A program made the translations under genes and the position numbers. This document shows, in pieces, positions 1-11,594 of a stretch of DNA of 64,000 nucleotides. Position 1 is the stretch's first letter. Each line of letters opens with the position of its first letter. This DNA comes from Puccinellia tenuiflora (lineage: Eukaryota; Streptophyta; Magnoliopsida; Poales; Poaceae). The stretch covers positions 124,001 through 188,000 of the forward strand of contig QRDG01000623.1 in NCBI GenBank assembly GCA_012064385.1, read 5' to 3'. The notes beneath the pieces are model-generated. The model did no database searches and had not been told where the DNA came from. It saw nothing but the letters and a program-made list of their open reading frames with translations.

Positions 1-1885
1 AATATGGGGTTGGTCCTACTGGACAGAGGGCTTCAAAACTAAACTAACCCAATTGGATTTACTCAAAAAGCTATTTGTAAACTAAAGCTATGCCAAATTT
101 ACTCAAATTTCATATTTGAAATTCAAATAATTTTACATTTGGCAAAACAGAAAACTAAAACGCCAGAAAGGTTCTACTGGTTCTAAGGATTTCAAATATA
201 TAAAAATATTTGAAATTGGCCTAACAGGGAAAAAGTTATGATAGATCTAAGATGCAGGGGCTTTTCTGCAAAATAGACAGATTTAAACAAAATCGGAAAA
301 TACACAGAATTTCCTTGGCCGCGTGGCTGTCTCTGATTGGCTGGGTAGGCTGACTGGGCACTGACTGTGCGCTGACTGGGATGCCACGTAGGCGTACCGA
401 TTCAGTTTAAATAGATCTAATCGTGGCCATAGGATTTAGATCCAATGGCTCAGGATCTAGGGTTTCTCACCTAGCGGCGTTGCTTGCCGGAGACGATGTA
501 GACGACGATGGCGATGGCTCGGGTGTCGACGGTGAGGGCGCTCCGGTGGTCCTCGTAGACGAAGGAGTCGAGGACGAGATGCGGCGGGTCGAGGCGAGCT
601 CGGTGGTGCGGTGGCGAGCAGCAAAGTGTCCCGGTGCTCCGATAATCCCTCGCCGGAGTTGAAGACGGCGGCGGGTGGCTTCGATCGACGACGAACGGCT
701 CGATCTGGGACGATAAAAATTATGAGACCTTGTCAAAACGATGCACAAGGAGAATATAGAGAGAAAGGAAGTGGAGATAGGGTGCGGGGTCGTCGAAGCT
801 CGCCGGAAATGAAGAAACCTCGCCGGCGGCAGTGGCGGAAGTCGAGCTCGAGCACGGGCAGCCTAGCGGCTCTTTGATGGGGCTTTCGGGGGCAAAACGA
901 AGAGGGCAGCGAGGGCTATTTGAAGGAGGGGACTGCCGCTTCGATCTTGGTCTTTATGGCTCGGATTGATGAGCTTTGATCGCCGGCCGGAAGTTTCCAT
1001 CGCGGGCGCGGGGAAGACGACGTTGACCTGACTGTCGGTGATGACAGGTGGGTCCCACCTGTCAGTGACCGGGGCGAGGCGAACCGGTACCGGGCCGGTG
1101 CTGGGCTGCTAGCACGCGCGGGAGGGCAGGGATGGTGCTGGGCCGCTGGGCTGGCTCGGGGTGGCCCTTCTCCATTTTTTTGAACCTTTTTTTTCTAAAA
1201 TCTGGAATTTTCAAATAACTCTTGAACTATGAATCCAAATGGATTCAAACAAAATTGGATAATTTTGTAAAATCAAAATATTCTCTTTTAAATACTCTGG
1301 AACCTTTTCCATAATATTTTAGTTGGAAATGAAATCAAATATTGCATAAATGCATAATTGACATCTTTATGTCATTTTAGTAAATAGGGTTTTATAATCC
1401 AATTTTTAAATCAAATAAAAACCAGAAAAATATTATGAGTAATATCATTTATTATAAACCATGATACACACATTTTTATTATTTTTACACAAAATAAATT
1501 TACCAAAATCCCCTTGGGCATTTAAATGGTATTTAGTGATATTTTCCAAATTCAAAATAGAATTAAATCTCTTCCAAATAATTTGATAAAATACTTTTTG
1601 GAAGAATTATTTAAAATAGAACACTTAGGTACTATTTTGGCCAACCAATAAACTCATGAAAAACCAAATATTATATAGAGCGTAATAGGGCCCCTTTATG
1701 GCATTTTCTCAATTAGGGTTTAAAGTGGAAATAAAATTCCAACTTTTGAAATTTCAAATGCAACAAGACAAGAAGATGATGAATGCATGCATGATTTTGG
1801 CTTTTCAAAACAAAATATAATAAATTTTCAAAAAGTTTTTGATCTTTCTGATTTTTGATTTTTTTTAAAATCTTGGGATGTTACA
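1..1885. mobile_element. Partial Gypsy-type LTR (right end)
   Basis: The block ends at 1885 in TTGGGATGTTACA, a common inverted terminus of grass Gypsy LTRs whose opposite end reads TGTAACATCCCAA; that left end lies outside the window. Base composition is AT-rich to about 300, GC-rich to about 1150 and AT-rich again. Immediately after 1885 the protease-region reading frame of element A starts, so this LTR interrupts A; the first flanking bases are AAGAT. Short ORFs at 423-877 are frame noise. Orientation cannot be read because the ends are palindromic. Confidence 0.6.
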
Positions 1886-2976
1886 AAGATTTTTAGGCAA
1901 AGGTTTTAATTCAAAACTAGGATCTCCTTTAGGTGGTGGTAGCACTCCTAAATTATCAGGTGGGATGTGCAATTGTAATTGTGGTGGTTGCTGTGAAAGT
2001 ATTTGTTCTAAAACATCTTTTTCTTCATCGTTAAATGGTTCATCTTGATTAAGCATATAACGTTCTACCACGTCTGATGAAGCTACAGCTATATGAGCAA
2101 GAGTTTCAATTATATCTCCAGAGATTGGCTCTTTCTTTGAATGTTTATCAGCAAATTTAGAAAAGTTGAATGCAAGTTTTTCTCCTGCACACTTAATAAA
2201 CACTTTCTCTTAGGCAAATTAATTTCAGCACCAACAGTGTGTAAGAAAGGTCTACCAAAAATGATAGGACAGAATGAGTCTTGAGGGCAACCAAGCACAA
2301 TAAAATCAGCAGGATATTTTATTTTGCCAACCAATACTTCAACATCTCTAACAATTCCAAATGGACTAATATAATCTTTATTAGCAAGTTGAATTGTCAT
2401 ACCTGTCTCTTCCATAGTGATAGGATCAATATCAGGTTTGATTTCAAGATAAAGAGAATATGGAATGACACTAATACTTGCTCCAATATCACACAAGCCA
2501 TGATAACTTGAAGTGCCAATAGAGCATGATATAACAGGCTTACCAACCTTGGCCGAATTGCCTTTAATAACTTTAGTAGCATCTTCACATAAATAGACAT
2601 CAATAGGATCATCTTCATTTAGTTGTTTGATAACTGAAATTTGAATATTGACTTCCACCTGTTCGTAAGGCTTAGAACATCTTCTGTTACTCTTGTTAGT
2701 AACAGCAATAAGTAAATTCTCCTTAACTTGGTTTGGATATGGAGGTGCTTAGACATACTCCTCGATTGTCACAGATGACACCTGTTCTACCTGTTTAATA
2801 ACTTTAGGAACAACAATAGATTGTTTAACAGGTTCAACATAAACTTCAAATCCACTTTTAGGAACACCAATATGACTAGCAAAAGATTTAGCTATCTCAA
2901 TTAAAACATAAGGATCAAGTCCAAAATTATCACTCAGATTCTTAAAAAAATAGAAGTAGAGAAATTCTCTACACAT
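1886..2976 (-). pseudogene. Element A: aspartic protease region (frameshifted)
   Basis: Three minus-strand frames continue one another: 2976-2749, 2658-2110 and 2203-1886. The middle one contains the retroviral-type aspartic protease signature CDIGASISVIP (DIGAS replaces the usual D[TS]G[AS]) and a downstream FIVLGCP...IIFGRPFL segment typical of Athila proteases. In this family the enzyme cleaves the gag-pol polyprotein inside the virus-like particle. The change of frame near 2200 and stop codons between the pieces show the copy is dead. The last frame ends in the neighbouring LTR, so RT, RNase H and integrase cannot be assessed. Confidence 0.7.
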
Positions 2977-3671
2977 GAATATTGATAATCTAAATAAGGC
3001 TCATTACCTTTATCAAGATCCCAGTGACCAGTATTTTCAGCGATAGTCTCCAACAAATTCCATGCTTCTTCTTCAGTATTATTTGTAAAACTTCCACCAG
3101 ATGAATAATCCAAAAATTCCTTGTTTTTCTTTGATAGCCTCACATAAAAATTTATCAATATAATTTTCCTTGTAAGATCATGACAAGGATTCTTGCGAAG
3201 GAGTTCCTTTAACCTCCCCCAAGCTTGAGTGATGCTCTCTCCCAGATGTGGCCAGAAATTAAATATATAGCAGCGGTTCTCATAAGCTTCTTTAGGAATA
3301 AAATATTTAAGAAAGAAAACCTTCCTCAAAATACTCCATTCAATAGTGACTTCTTCATCCAAAGACCTGAACCAAATACGAGCATTACCAGATAAAGACA
3401 AATATAATAGCTTCCTTTTTACCTGATCTTCAAGAATACCAGGAAGCCTAAATAAACCACATATGTCTTTAATTGTCTCCACGTGTTCACGTGCAGACTT
3501 AGTTCCAGCCCCTGTAAATGGATTTTTCATAACTCTTTTAACATGACCAATGGGAATTTTGTATCCCACTTTAGGCACTTCAGACACAGTAGTTTCAACC
3601 ACCTTAGGAGCAGTGGCATAAGCACTTTCATATAAAGCAAGGTGCAGCGAGGCACGATTCATAAAAGCCAT
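2934..3671 (-). CDS. Element A: gag (capsid) protein
   Basis: I place the start at the ATG ending at 3671 (MAFMNRASLH) rather than the upstream ATG at 3713, which would begin in the leader near the PBS; this is a choice from context. The protein shows the retrotransposon gag core (about residues 60-220) with a conserved tryptophan-containing helix (GNARIWFRSL), a KVFFLKYFIP segment and a SITQAWGRLKELLRK segment. Gag proteins assemble the cytoplasmic virus-like particle that packages the element RNA. No zinc knuckle is visible before the frame ends at 2934. It resembles the gag of element G, in line with both being Athila-lineage. Confidence 0.7.
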   Translation of the reverse strand: MAFMNRASLHLALYESAYATAPKVVETTVSEVPKVGYKIPIGHVKRVMKNPFTGAGTKSAREHVETIKDICGLFRLPGILEDQVKRKLLYLSLSGNARIWFRSLDEEVTIEWSILRKVFFLKYFIPKEAYENRCYIFNFWPHLGESITQAWGRLKELLRKNPCHDLTRKIILINFYVRLSKKNKEFLDYSSGGSFTNNTEEEAWNLLETIAENTGHWDLDKGNEPYLDYQYSCVENFSTSIFLRI

Positions 3672-3749
3672 AGTAACAATGAGATAAAATAGTAAATAAA
3701 ATTCAGCTTTCAAGTTTCCTTACCAAACTTCTTACCAATAGCGCTACGC

Positions 3750-3767
3750 TCCCCGGCAACGGCGCCA
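3750..3767 (-). other. Element A primer-binding site (tRNA-Asp)
   Basis: The minus strand reads TGGCGCCGTTGCCGGGGA, complementary to the 3' end of plant tRNA-Asp including CCA. It lies 11 bases inside the LTR boundary (AGTCATCA, then AGACACTTTTC, then the PBS) and fixes the minus orientation of the element. Confidence 0.85.
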
Positions 3768-4743
3768 GAAAAGTGTCTTGATGACTCCCAAGTGCAGGAG
3801 ATCAATTGTAGTACTTTTCGATTAGAAAAGGTTGTCGAACCCACGAGGAGCTGAAGGTATTGGTTAGAAAGAATGATAAATAAAACAATAAAAGATGCAA
3901 GTGTTTTTGGGATTTTTGGTTGTATAAATGCAAAAGAATAAAAATGCTTAAGATAGATGGTAGCAAGTAAAAGCTCTCAAAGAGAGAAAGCCCAATCCTC
4001 TATGTGGCAAGAGGACAAGCTCAAGTGATGTGTGTCTTATCTGTGGAAAACTGTTCCCGAGGGCGGCATGGATGTTGCTAGGCATAGAGATTTATTAAAC
4101 AACACGTTGAATATCTTGTCAAGTTTTAATCTTCTTTTGACGGAGCCATTGTTAGGCATAGCTAAATGAATAAACTAAACCCCTTATGATGGATCATGTG
4201 GCCAAGTAAATGACTGCACAAGAATTATTAAGACATAAAGTCCCACCATAGCATTACACTCTAAGGTCCTCGATACTAATTCCCCATAAAGTAACTTCAT
4301 GACTCGGTCTTAGGTTTACTTGTCCTCCTAAGTCTCCCTCAATTCATTACACTACGGTGTTCTCCTATGAGCCCATATAGGTGAAGTGTTGTGTAGTCAA
4401 CGTTCGCACAACACCATCATAGAATTACATAAAAAGATAAACACTAGACAAAATACCAACACATGTCATATATAAATCATTGCCAATTCATCCTATGCCC
4501 TCAGGAACATACGAGAACTACTCACAACGTGCAAACATGATAATATTCAGTGGCATAAGTGGTACAACACAATCTGAAAATATAACTTCACCTCCAAATA
4601 ATGACAAGTACTCAATCACAAACATGAATAAGACAAGTATCTAGGGTATAGCAACTCTCAAACTACGAGGGGGACGGAGTGGATCACGGAGATGATGATG
4701 GAGATGGTGCTGATCTTGGTGATGGTGATGATGTAGAGGCCTC

Positions 4744-7220
4744 TGATGCATGCAAAATGCATACATGAACTTTGCATTATAATTCTCATATTTCAATCAT
4801 ATTTGCATCATATAAGGGTTATATCATTGTTTTATAATGATTTTGGGGATAATTCACAGTTTCCCCATTTATTTGGAATTAACCCTTCACTGGCAGAAAA
4901 CCCTATTTTCTATATTTTGATGTTTCAGGGACCCAAACGACTCCAAACGAGCTAAAAATTTACAGGGATCATTATTTTGGAAGGAGGAAGATCTAGGAGC
5001 GAAAGAAGCAAACGAACGGAGGCCGGAGGGCCAAAATAGGGGGCCCCACGCGGCTACAGTACCAGGCCGTGTGGGCCCACCTATTTCTGCCCTCGTGGCC
5101 CCATTTGCGTCGATCCTTCGCCCTGAAGCATCCTCGTGACCTAAAAACGCCTATATAAAAGGTCCCCCGACGTTTTCCAGAGGGAGGCGGCGGAGAAACA
5201 CAAAACCAGAAATAGAGAGGTAGAAGGCTGCCGCTGGAGAAGATCGGAGGGGGGAAACGCCACCGGAATCCACCTCCGGAGGGCTCCACCCCCTCCGGCG
5301 TGTTCATCACCAACTTCTATAGCAAGATCATCTCATCTCCACCATCTCCATGATGAGGAGGCAGTAGTCCCTCATCGGGGCTGAGGGCTCATGCCGGTAG
5401 CTATGTGGTTTATCTCTCTCTCCCATGGTGTGATCTTTATATGATCATGAGCTTTGTATGTCGGCACAGTGGAAACCAGGGTACCACGGGCCGGCCTGCT
5501 AGGGCCCATAACACCCTACAAAAGATTTCATTAAGGACCAGGCTCTCCAGCCTGGCGAGCCTCGCGAGGGTTTTTACCTCGCGAGGGACCTCTCCTCGCG
5601 AGGGCATCTCCAAGGACCAAGCAAAAAGGGCTCGGCGAGGCCCCCAGCCTCGCGAGGGTTTCCTTCCTCACGAAGCAAGCTCTGTCTCCGTGACAGAGCG
5701 CACATGGATTCTGCGCCCTCCGCAGAGTCACGGGCGCGCCAGCGCGCGGTGACGGCAGCGCCGCAGTTGCCGTTCTCGTATATAAAGCAGTCAACAATGC
5801 TGCACCAAGCAAAGGAGATACAAGAGTTGCCGTTCCGATGATAAGGAGACCGTCCGCCGCTACGCTCCAAGGGCGACGTCACCGTGGGATGCCTCCCGAC
5901 CTCAGCAACGCCAGCCCATCGTCCTGGCTGGACGGTGGCCTTTTCTAGCTTTGGTGACGCCGCTCCCTACCGTGGACCGAGTCCATGGACTCTCCCTTTA
6001 TCGTGCACCCGTCCTCCTCCTTCGTCGCCATGTGGTAACCCTTCCCGCCAATATATTTGGGGGAAGAGGTCCAAGACACCTATAAAAGGAGGGGGAGCAC
6101 GTCCGGGCAAAGGGTTCTTCGGTTGATTCCTAGTTGGTCTTCAATTGGTTCTTCTTCACTTGGCAATCTGAGATCTAGGGTTAGCCATTTTTAGTCACCT
6201 CAAGCTCGCCAAGCTCTCTTTGTACTAATACCTCTCCAAGCAAGTGCAATACAACCAAGGTAGGACGTAGGGGCTTTACCTCTCCAAGAGGGCCCTGAAC
6301 CTGGGTACACCTTGTGTTCATCTCTGCAGTGCCGTCCCGCAGCGACTCCCGATGAGCTCCGTCGCCGAGGCACGTTGAGGGTTGTTTGATTCCGTGTTCA
6401 GCCCCTTACTCGATTCCTTACTCAGTGAGACATACCCAGTTCCTGGGACAGTTCTCCGACATTGTAATCTAGTTCAATCCATAGATGGTACTCTTCTTTA
6501 TCTTATGAATTATGCTACTCAAGTGGTTTTATTGATGTGATTGCCGGAGTCACCTTTGTCCATGGTGTGAAGTTGACAGTGCGTGCACCGTTTGTGGCTC
6601 TTAGGCTAAAGATTACATGAATACTTATCATGAGTTATTATTGGTGTTGGGTGTCTCTATGATATTGTGGTATTTGTTAGTACTATCTTTGGATGCGAAT
6701 AGTGACCGCATGAAGTGTCCATAGATATGGAATACGAACTTTAAGGTGTGCTTTTTGTAGCTCTACATAATGGATTGGTGTTCTTTATCCAACCAGAAAT
6801 TAATTCAGAGTAGCATAATGAGGAGGAATTATCTATGTATTCAATTATATTATTATTTTTGAGAGTGTCCACTAGTGAAAGCATGATCCCTAGGCCTTAT
6901 TCCCAAAGCACCGTTAACACCTTTGTCTTGTCCTCTTGCATTAAAGAGGATTGGGACACTTTCACACCCTTGTTCCCTTGTCTTGTCCTCTTGCATTAAA
7001 GAGGATTGGGACACTTTCACACTCCTGTTTTGTTACATCAAACTTCCATCCATTAAATCAACCACCTTGTTCTATAAACTTGTTTAGTGCATAATCAACT
7101 AAAACTTGTGACACTTTAGTTGTAGGGAATAGATAACTTTTCCTTCTTGCTCCTGCGGATCGATACCTTACTTCCACATTGAATTGTGCTACAGTGATTC
7201 CTTGCTCTTGGGGATTATCA
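4744..7220 (+). repeat. Element B 5' LTR (interrupted by J)
   Basis: It runs from TGATGCATGC to GGGATTATCA and closely matches 11595-13065 once 5459-6466 is removed. A TATA box CTATATAAAAGG lies at 5151-5162, with the same sequence at 12003-12014 in the 3' LTR, giving a likely promoter and transcript start just downstream. Confidence 0.9.
5459..6461 (+). mobile_element. Solo LTR J (Tat-type, same family as H and I)
   Basis: This 1003-bp LTR begins TGTCGGCACAG and ends TTCTCCGACA, with target duplication TTGTA at 5454-5458 and 6462-6466. It matches the LTRs at 25386-26390, 36177-37179 and 54760-55781 in the opposite orientation, including a CTATAAAAGGAGG TATA region near 6080. The host sequence rejoins exactly as in the B 3' LTR (GAGCTTTGTAATCTAG). 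A single LTR with an intact duplication indicates unequal recombination between two LTRs. ORFs inside are spurious. Confidence 0.92.
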
Positions 7221-7230
7221 AGTACTTTTC

Positions 7231-7248
7231 TGGCGCCGTTGCCGAGGA
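7231..7248 (+). other. Element B primer-binding site
   Basis: TGGCGCCGTTGCCGAGGA matches the tRNA-Asp PBS of elements A and F except for one G-to-A difference. It lies 10 bases after the LTR end. Confidence 0.85.
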
Positions 7249-7391
7249 GCGTAGCGCTTAAGTTTCTATTCTTGTTTGCACTAGATATTTATTTTCAGTT
7301 TTGCATATACTCTAGTTTACTTTCAGTTTTGCATTTAGTTTAGTTTTACTTTCATTTTTGCATTATATCAAAAACCCAAAAAAATTAAAAA

Positions 7392-8669
7392 ATGGAAAAC
7401 TATTATAAAAATGCCATGATAGCTGCTGAATTTAGAGAATCTTTCGAAGGGAAAAGATTAAAAACCATCATGAGGTATCTAAATAAAATTGCTAATGAGC
7501 TGCTTAATTTTCATAAGGAAGAAACTTGTTGCTCTGAATACTGTAGACACTTTGAATTCCAATGCCCTTCCAATAAAGTTGAACCTGTTATTGTAACTTA
7601 TCATACAGGGATTTATGCTCACTTAGGGATGGCAGAAGTAGAGCAATTTGTTATTTTTGTGGCAGCCTATGAATTAAACACCTTCATTGATGAACATGAA
7701 ACCTGCCCTATAGCTTCTCAATCTAAAAATATGATTGCCTTTATCCTTAATATCTGCATAGAAGAATTTGATGAAAATATCTATGTTATTGACACAAGGA
7801 AGAGATTTTCCCAAGGAAGATCTAATGTTTTACAGGAAGAAGATGATGAAAACATAAGCTTGGAAGAGGAAGTATGTGAAGAAGAGGATAAAATCCTAAG
7901 CTTGGGGATGTCCATGCAGCCCCAAGAAGAAGACAATGAAGAGCAAAAGGATGAAGAAATTGATGAACAACTAGAGAATGAAGAGAAGGAACTTGCACCT
8001 TCACCACATATGGATGAGGGTAACACTCAAGATTTTGCTAATGATAAACTTTGCTTTTATGATCCCGATGATGAGGAAGAATATGAACCTTTGCCTAATG
8101 AGAACATTATTGATAAGGATTTTAAAAATGATGAAGAATATGACTTATACATGCTATATGATAATGCTTTAGATGATGGTCCTATGCTTATTGATAATCC
8201 TCCATGTTTAGTTGTTACTACTTTATGTGCGGATAAAAATGATATACTTGCTGCTTGTGATGATACTCTCACTCATGAGAGTCCAACTTTATTTCTGAAC
8301 TCCCCTATTCACACCTTGGAGGAGAAATTTGCTTATGTTGAGAAATACTTATGTGGTTTGCAATTATCTTTAGTTCCAAATATTTGTTGCAACCATGATA
8401 TTAAACCTTATATTGATCTTAATAATTATTTTGAAAGAGGGAAACATGTCTCTAAATATCTCAATAATACTATGTTTCCTCTCTTTATGTTGAAGGTTTT
8501 AATGTCGCACTTGCTTTACCTTCCTATGCTAATTACTATATGCTTCATTGATTTATTTTCTTACAAGATACCAATGCATAGGAAGTGGGTGATACTTAAA
8601 TATGTTTCATATTTTTCCTTGATGCTCACCTTTGCGTTTCAATTCTTATTCCTATGTGAGCATCATTAA
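7392..8669 (+). CDS. Element B: accessory ORF of unknown function with hydrophobic C-terminus
   Basis: This is an intact 425-codon ORF starting MENYYKNAM shortly after the PBS, the position where gag would normally lie. I do not recognise a gag, protease or polymerase motif. Residues about 140-235 are very rich in Glu and Asp. The last 60 residues are hydrophobic (FPLFMLKVLM...LFSYKI...HRKWV...) and could hold one or two membrane segments. The same N-terminal MEN start, the central FAYVE and RGKH segments and the C-terminal block recur in element F (21189-21915), so the protein is shared between two differing elements. Athila elements elsewhere carry an env-like ORF with membrane segments downstream of pol; relation to that is conjecture. 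A CTAAGCTTGGGGATG motif occurs in the coding part at about 7897. Confidence 0.65.
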   Translation: MENYYKNAMIAAEFRESFEGKRLKTIMRYLNKIANELLNFHKEETCCSEYCRHFEFQCPSNKVEPVIVTYHTGIYAHLGMAEVEQFVIFVAAYELNTFIDEHETCPIASQSKNMIAFILNICIEEFDENIYVIDTRKRFSQGRSNVLQEEDDENISLEEEVCEEEDKILSLGMSMQPQEEDNEEQKDEEIDEQLENEEKELAPSPHMDEGNTQDFANDKLCFYDPDDEEEYEPLPNENIIDKDFKNDEEYDLYMLYDNALDDGPMLIDNPPCLVVTTLCADKNDILAACDDTLTHESPTLFLNSPIHTLEEKFAYVEKYLCGLQLSLVPNICCNHDIKPYIDLNNYFERGKHVSKYLNNTMFPLFMLKVLMSHLLYLPMLITICFIDLFSYKIPMHRKWVILKYVSYFSLMLTFAFQFLFLCEHH

Positions 8670-11594
8670 AACTATCATGGCTGTCCAGAAAACAGATTCC
8701 TAAGCTTCACTGAGAAAAATGTTAAAAATCACATAAAAGTAATTTTGACCTGAAATTTTACGACAGAAATATTCAGTTATTAATACACATTTCATTAGTT
8801 CAAAGTTTTCTGATTTGAGCAACGTAAGTGCCTCTGAAAATTCACTCTTTTTGGGCTGTCCAGTTTTTGACAGATTCTATCTTTATTTTGCATTACTCTC
8901 ATTACTTGTGTTTTGTGTGGTTCTACTGATTAAAGAGCAATGCATAACCATAGTAATATTGGCTAATGTTTATAATAAAATCATGATATGTCTTTTCTGT
9001 ACCTATTGAGATTTAATTTATGGAGACACTAACCCCTCTAATCAAGTTTTATGATAAGTTATGTGTGAAGAGAACTTTCAAGTGGAAGAGTTGAGGGTGA
9101 TAAACAAAGATTAAGAGGGACAAACACTCAAGCTTGGGGATGTTATTGTTACCCCTAGGCTCACCCTACATATATCAAGTAAGTACAAGAATTTAAGCTT
9201 GGGGATGCCAAGCCACCTCACTCCAACCAACTTGATACCGAGTAAGTAAGCCTAGCTATATGGCTATAAAGAAAGCGCTTTACAGGAGGCAACTCGGTTG
9301 TTTTTATTTTCGATTTTATTTGTGTCCTCTTGTTGTAACAAGAGACTTAGTTTTTAGTTTAGTTTCTGAAATTTTTAATAAAGTGCCAAGTTTTACCCAT
9401 TTTGGTTTGAAGAAGTTGTTATTTTGCATGCGGAGATTTCATTCCAGCACTGGTCTGTGCATGGTTTGATTTTTAATTCTTATTCTGTAACTCCAAATGA
9501 GCTGATATTTTTACTGTGACTGCAACATTTCATCCTATGTATGCATGAATTTATTAATAATTTTTAGACATGCTTAAGTCAGGTATAAAAATACGTTTTG
9601 ATGCTGCTGTTTTTCTGGACAGATTCTGTCCCATATTGTTTTATGCTTGTTTTGAACTTTTAAGTTGAATCTTTTTGATCCAGTTGAGTTAATGAGTAGG
9701 CATACAACATTATAAACTTTCTGGACATTCATATGTATTTTAGTCCAAGGATTATATGCGGCAAGAAACCTATTTGTTTATCTCTACTAATATCACCCCA
9801 CAAAAAAGAGATGGGAGAAATTGTGTTTTGAAGTTTTTTCACAGGGATTGGAGGAGATGCACCATGAGTTATCCAAGGATGGTTAAAACCGTAAGCTTGG
9901 GGATGTGAACATCCCCACTGAACCAAAACACTCTCGGTTTGCATATGTCTAACTTCTGTTTTTCTATCATTGCACTTTATCGCATAAACTTGGAGCATCT
10001 TTTAGTTTGTTTTGCTTTGATTTTTATTTTGTGAGACCACCACACTATCATTTATATATGAGAAAGCTACTGTAAATATGGGTTGAAATATCTTGCATGC
10101 TTTTATTGTATTGGGAAAAGGGATGTCTAAGTTGATTTTTAATGACACATATAGTTGCATGATTCATGAGCCTCGTTATGAGTAATAATTTGCAAATGCT
10201 TTATCGTGAGCTATCTTTTATTCATGTTTTGATGCTGTATGTTATTTCACTTTGTTTGACATGAATTAGTTAGTTCTATGGACACTCATGCATGCATCTA
10301 GATGGTCATCTTTCTCCCTTTTGCTAGCCCAAAAATTTCAACAAGTAAAAACTTGTTTCTAACACCTTCAGCCCAAGTTTTTCCAGTGAGTCCACCATAT
10401 CTACCTATTAGCTTTATGCTATTCCAAGTATGTTTATCATGTTATTTGTGTTATCTATGCCTATAAATGAAAATGATAATGTTATTTATTGTAATGGTAA
10501 AAGTTGGTTAAAAAGCTCCCGCGAACTTGATGCACACTTTACTCTTATTGCATTAAAAAAGATGAACCATTGTGATTAATATTATGAAGATAGTGGCTTG
10601 ATAAATGTTTAAGGTTGGGAGTTAGCCCATATGTGCTGTCACATGCAAAGCTTTCAACATGTTTCATCATTTGTCTAGTTGATATCATGTACTTTTGTCT
10701 ATGGATGCCTATCATGACGAAATAAATGTGGAAATAGAGTTAAGTTTAAATGAGTTTGTATAAATGGTTAGAGAGAAACCTGGGCCGCTAATCTAAGCCA
10801 TGCATCATTCATGGTGGAAATTTACTTACATGCTATTTTGAACCCTCTGTGATACACCCTACAATAAAAAGCTATATCAAGTGGTAAATAAAGAGGGTGT
10901 TGAGATTGTTCAATATGTTTGTTTGTCTTGTTGTTTTGATATGGGCTTGATCCATATCATGGGACAAGAGGTACCCCAGTTGAGACTCTTGATGATACCA
11001 TTATTACTTACAATGATAGATAACTTAAACTTGCTTTGTTTCCCAAGTTGAGTAATCATGGTATAGGTACTTGTATTCAAGGGGCATGAGACATCTAACC
11101 TTTACTTTATCAAGGCCACTACTCATATTCGCTTTCACATTCAACTTTAATCATTCAAGATGCTATGATAGGGGAATGAGAGCTTGACACCAAGTATTAC
11201 CATTGCAATCAATAACTTAAGTAGAATAGTTTGGAGGATAGATGAAACTTATGCATGTTTGACCTCTACTTATTTATATATCTTTTCCAAAGTGTCCACC
11301 TTTTATATTCAGATTTTCTACTCTATGGACCTCAAGTATGCAAAAGTAAGAATGTCCATAGTACTATCTTTTATGTTACACTTTGTGAACTATCATTGAA
11401 CATCCTTGCATTGAATACTTGATATCACTTTATAAACTATTTGCATATTGCTACTTCTTTGAATAATGAATCATTTGACTTTATGTAGCAGTAGCAATCA
11501 TCTTTTATATCCATGTTGTGATTATATTGCAAAGTTCATGTTAGTTTTATCACTTTCATACTCGAGGACGAGCATGAGTTAAGCTTGGGGATGT
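8670..11594 (+). other. Element B non-coding 3' internal region with reiterated PPT-like motifs
   Basis: No coding region is supported over 2.9 kb. The motif AAGCTTGGGGATG occurs at 9130-9142, 9195-9207, 9893-9905 and finally at 11581-11593 next to the 3' LTR. The copy at 9893 continues into a perfect 7-bp stem (GGGGATG, loop TGAA, CATCCCC; 9899-9916). A segment near 9265-9300 (GCGCTTTACAGGAGGCAAC) corresponds to conserved sequence just after the ORF in element F and in reverse in G. Confidence 0.7.
11581..11594 (+). other. Element B polypurine tract
   Basis: AAGCTTGGGGATGT directly precedes the 3' LTR start (TGATGCATG at 11595), the expected place for the plus-strand primer of reverse transcription. 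Confidence 0.75.

Noticed and set aside
423..877. Short ORFs in the GC-rich middle of the left LTR
   Set aside because: No domain; LTRs of this type often have a GC-rich leader part with chance ORFs.
3750..3767. tRNA-like 18-mer as a tRNA-Asp gene fragment
   Set aside because: Only the 3' acceptor complement is present and it sits at LTR ends in A, B, F and G, so it is a primer-binding site.
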